From contig NZ_JBFRFB010000002.1 of NCBI RefSeq assembly GCF_052114605.1, positions 442,536 through 506,535 of the forward strand: a stretch of DNA of 64,000 nucleotides, written 5' to 3'. The stretch comes from Microvirga sp052114605 (GTDB lineage: Bacteria > Pseudomonadota > Alphaproteobacteria > Rhizobiales > Beijerinckiaceae). This document shows, one piece after another, positions 62,136 to 64,000 of this stretch. The notes beneath the pieces are model-generated. The model did no database searches, had not been told where the DNA came from, and saw only the letters and a list, made by a program, of their open reading frames with translations. Position 1 is the first letter of the stretch, and each line of letters opens with the position of its first letter. The position numbers were made by a program, and so were the translations under genes.

Positions 62136-63728
62136 ATGATCTCTCTAACGACATTACCTCCGATCTTTCAGTCATGGTCTCGACAGCGACATCCATTCGA
62201 ACGTATGGACGTTGTGGATCTCATTCTCGACCGCGCTCGAAACAGAAGTGATGTTCCGTTTCTGATATGGGAGCCGGTGCATGGAGCGGGGCGCACTTGG
62301 ACATATGCGCAATTCGCGGATGCGGCCATGCGATTCGGCGTGGCTCTACGCAACCGGGGAGTCCGCCCAAGAGAGGCCGTACTCATTCATTTGGACAACT
62401 GTCCAGAGTTTCTCATCGCTTATTATGGATGCGCTTTTGCTGGGGCTGTCGCCGTCACTACGAATACACGGTCAAGCCTCGATGAGCTGAGTTATTTTGC
62501 GTCACACAGTCGCGTCGTGGCAGCAGTCACTCAACCTCTTTATGTCGATCTCGTCACTTGCGCGGCACCGGATTTGCGAGCCCTGGCGGTCACAGAAACC
62601 AACAGCGGAGAACCGGTCTTATCAGGCCAGGTACTCGAGGCGGGTTGCCGGTTTTCAACTTGGCTTCGGGAAGAGCCTTGCGGCCGCATGGTGGAACGCG
62701 ACCCATGGGCTCCCATGGCGGTTCAATATACGTCTGGCACAACGAGCCGCCCCAAGGGCGTCCTGTGGACCCATGCCAATGTGCTGTGGTCTGCCAGAGT
62801 GAATGCCGCACACCAAGATCTGCGCGACGACGATGTCCATTTCGTCCATCTCCCGCTTTTCCATGCCAATGCATCTGCCTACTCGATTCAAGGGACATTA
62901 TGGGCCGGTGGGACAGCAGTACTTGTGCCGCGTTTCTCGGCCAGCCGCTTCTGGCCTATATCGCTTAAGCACAAATGCACCTGGACATCGACGATCTGGT
63001 TTTGTCTTCGCGCGTTAGCCGAAGGAGATATTCCGACATCGCACAATTATCGACTCTGGGGCTATCCAAGCTGCGATCCGCGGATTGAGCGCTTATTTGG
63101 AGTCAAGCCAGTGGGCTGGTGGGGCATGACGGAAACCGTCAGTCACGGGATTATCGGCGATCCACGCATGCCGAACCAGCCTGGTGCCATAGGCCGCCCA
63201 GCTCCGGAATATGAGATCGCGATCCTTAGGGACGACGGTCGCCCCGTCGAGCCGGGAGAAGGCGGCAACCTGTTGATCAAAGGCCAGCCGGGTATTTCAT
63301 TGTTCCAGGGATACCTAAACGATCCATCGGCCACGGCGGAGTCCTATACTGAGGACGGCTGGTTCAAAACTGGTGACGTCGTCCGTCTGCTGGAAGATGG
63401 CTCGATCGAGTTCTCCGACCGTCACAAGGATATGCTCAAGGTTGGCGGCGAAAATGTTTCCGCCTCGGAAGTCGAACGGGTGATTTTGAGCGTCGATGGT
63501 GTGACCGAAGCAGCTGTCGTCGCAAAAGCGCATCCGATGCTCGACGAAGTTCCCGTCGCTTTCATCATCGGGCAAGCAGCAATTCCTAACTTGGCGGATC
63601 GAGTTCTCGACGCCTGCCGTGAACGGCTGGCGACTTTCAAAGTCCCGACAGAAGTTCGTTTGGTTGATGAATTTCCGCGAGCCGCCCTCGGCAAAATCGC
63701 CAAGGCCGAGTTGCGAAAGCTCTTATAA
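62136..63728 (+). CDS. AMP-forming acyl-CoA synthetase
   Basis: 530 residues. The P-loop motif is YTSGTTSRPKG, WWGMTET is the adenine-binding motif, YTEDGWFKTGD is the hinge region, and HKDMLKVGGENVSASEVE with the final ALGKIAKAEL lysine completes the active site. It activates an acid as acyl-AMP and acyl-CoA. Start uncertain: the ATG at 62136 lacks a ribosome binding site, and one at 62205 (MDVVDLI) fits the usual family start. Divergent from the AhpD-like operon. The specific acid is unknown. Confidence 0.92.
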   Translation: MISLTTLPPIFQSWSRQRHPFERMDVVDLILDRARNRSDVPFLIWEPVHGAGRTWTYAQFADAAMRFGVALRNRGVRPREAVLIHLDNCPEFLIAYYGCAFAGAVAVTTNTRSSLDELSYFASHSRVVAAVTQPLYVDLVTCAAPDLRALAVTETNSGEPVLSGQVLEAGCRFSTWLREEPCGRMVERDPWAPMAVQYTSGTTSRPKGVLWTHANVLWSARVNAAHQDLRDDDVHFVHLPLFHANASAYSIQGTLWAGGTAVLVPRFSASRFWPISLKHKCTWTSTIWFCLRALAEGDIPTSHNYRLWGYPSCDPRIERLFGVKPVGWWGMTETVSHGIIGDPRMPNQPGAIGRPAPEYEIAILRDDGRPVEPGEGGNLLIKGQPGISLFQGYLNDPSATAESYTEDGWFKTGDVVRLLEDGSIEFSDRHKDMLKVGGENVSASEVERVILSVDGVTEAAVVAKAHPMLDEVPVAFIIGQAAIPNLADRVLDACRERLATFKVPTEVRLVDEFPRAALGKIAKAELRKLL

Positions 63729-63815
63729 GCCGCTGACTAATGCGTAGGCACGGTCTTTATTCAAGCGGCTTGGACGGCCACTCGCATGTCCAGCTGTCCA
63801 ACAGGAGATTAGCTG

Positions 63816-64000
63816 ATGAGCGATCCACATCTGACCTGTTTAGCCGAACTTGAGCGCAAGGTGCTCTGGCTGTCCACATGGACGATCCACAATGCCAATC
63901 ACCTGCGGCCCAGCGAGGACGGATTGAAGATCGGCGGGCATCAGGCGTCGTCGGCCTCGCTCTCCACCATTCTCACCGCCCTGTATTTCTCGGTGCTGCG
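63816..64000 (+). CDS. Transketolase-like protein, N-terminus only
   Basis: First 61 residues before the window edge. LERKVLWLSTWTIHNANHLRP, then KIGGHQASSASLSTILTALYF, match the start of the transketolase-type, thiamine-diphosphate-dependent proteins related to pyruvate dehydrogenase E1. AGGAGA lies 8 nt before the ATG. It is 87 bp after the acyl-CoA synthetase and may be in the same operon. Confidence 0.8.
   Translation, partial: MSDPHLTCLAELERKVLWLSTWTIHNANHLRPSEDGLKIGGHQASSASLSTILTALYFSVL

Noticed and set aside
1..64000. tRNA, rRNA or CRISPR array
   Set aside because: No cloverleaf, rRNA segment or regularly spaced repeat was found by reading; the CCGCCA motifs in R1 and R2 lack a tRNA body.

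Overview
The window looks like chromosome of an alphaproteobacterium, most likely of the order Hyphomicrobiales (Rhizobiales; Microvirga-, Bosea- or Methylobacterium-like). Support: high GC, the DUF2924/DUF3489/large serine recombinase gene set typical of that order, cobalamin riboswitches in front of class Ia ribonucleotide reductase and metE, and a complete kdpFABCDE operon. The genus is inference. No tRNA, rRNA or CRISPR array was found.

Region 1 (1-19.0 kb) is accessory DNA. A minus-strand block (large serine recombinase, DUF2924, DUF3489, a small protein, an Xre regulator) is divergent from a plus-strand phage-like block (Mrr-like nuclease, an unknown protein, ParB-DNA methyltransferase, DUF5681, terminase large subunit). 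About 10.1 kb of cargo (1991-12110) separates DUF2924 from DUF3489. The cargo holds a Gabija-type gajA-gajB pair, a four-gene operon (unknown protein, QueC-like enzyme, HTH/ImmA-IrrE peptidase, PIN ribonuclease), a CoiA-like gene and a DUF2971 gene. A decayed DUF3768 gene ends the region.

Region 2 (19.0-37.2 kb) is mostly ordinary chromosome: nrdB-nrdA, a damaged thioesterase gene and metE (both nrd and metE preceded by B12 riboswitches), a PepSY membrane protein, a DUF2946 protein and kdpFABC-kdpDE. Region 3 (37.2-43.2 kb) is an iron-complex-type ABC transporter operon with a methyltransferase. It is flanked by imperfect direct repeats that begin with a tRNA-3'-end-like motif.

Region 4 (43.2-58.5 kb) is accessory again. 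A two-gene operon encodes a 1442-residue NACHT/STAND-like ATPase with an apparent C-terminal PD-(D/E)xK nuclease, plus a DUF3800 protein. It adjoins a second, diverged copy of the recombinase/terminase module. In this copy the recombinase gene carries one in-frame stop, DUF2924 and DUF3489 are directly adjacent with no cargo, and the terminase block is inverted. IS5-family remnants and a fragment of an OLD-type ATPase gene follow. Region 5 (58.8-64 kb) is a small acyl-CoA or aromatic-type catabolic cluster: azoreductase, SCP-type thiolase, MarR regulator, AhpD-like protein, acyl-CoA synthetase and the start of a transketolase-like gene.

The two modules share gene content, order, a roughly 46-nt intergenic operator and a roughly 91-nt leader, which suggests one family of mobile element that has entered this neighbourhood twice. 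The most interesting candidates for undescribed systems are the QueC/ImmA-IrrE/PIN operon, the NACHT-nuclease/DUF3800 pair, and the recombinase-terminase element that hosts defence cargo.
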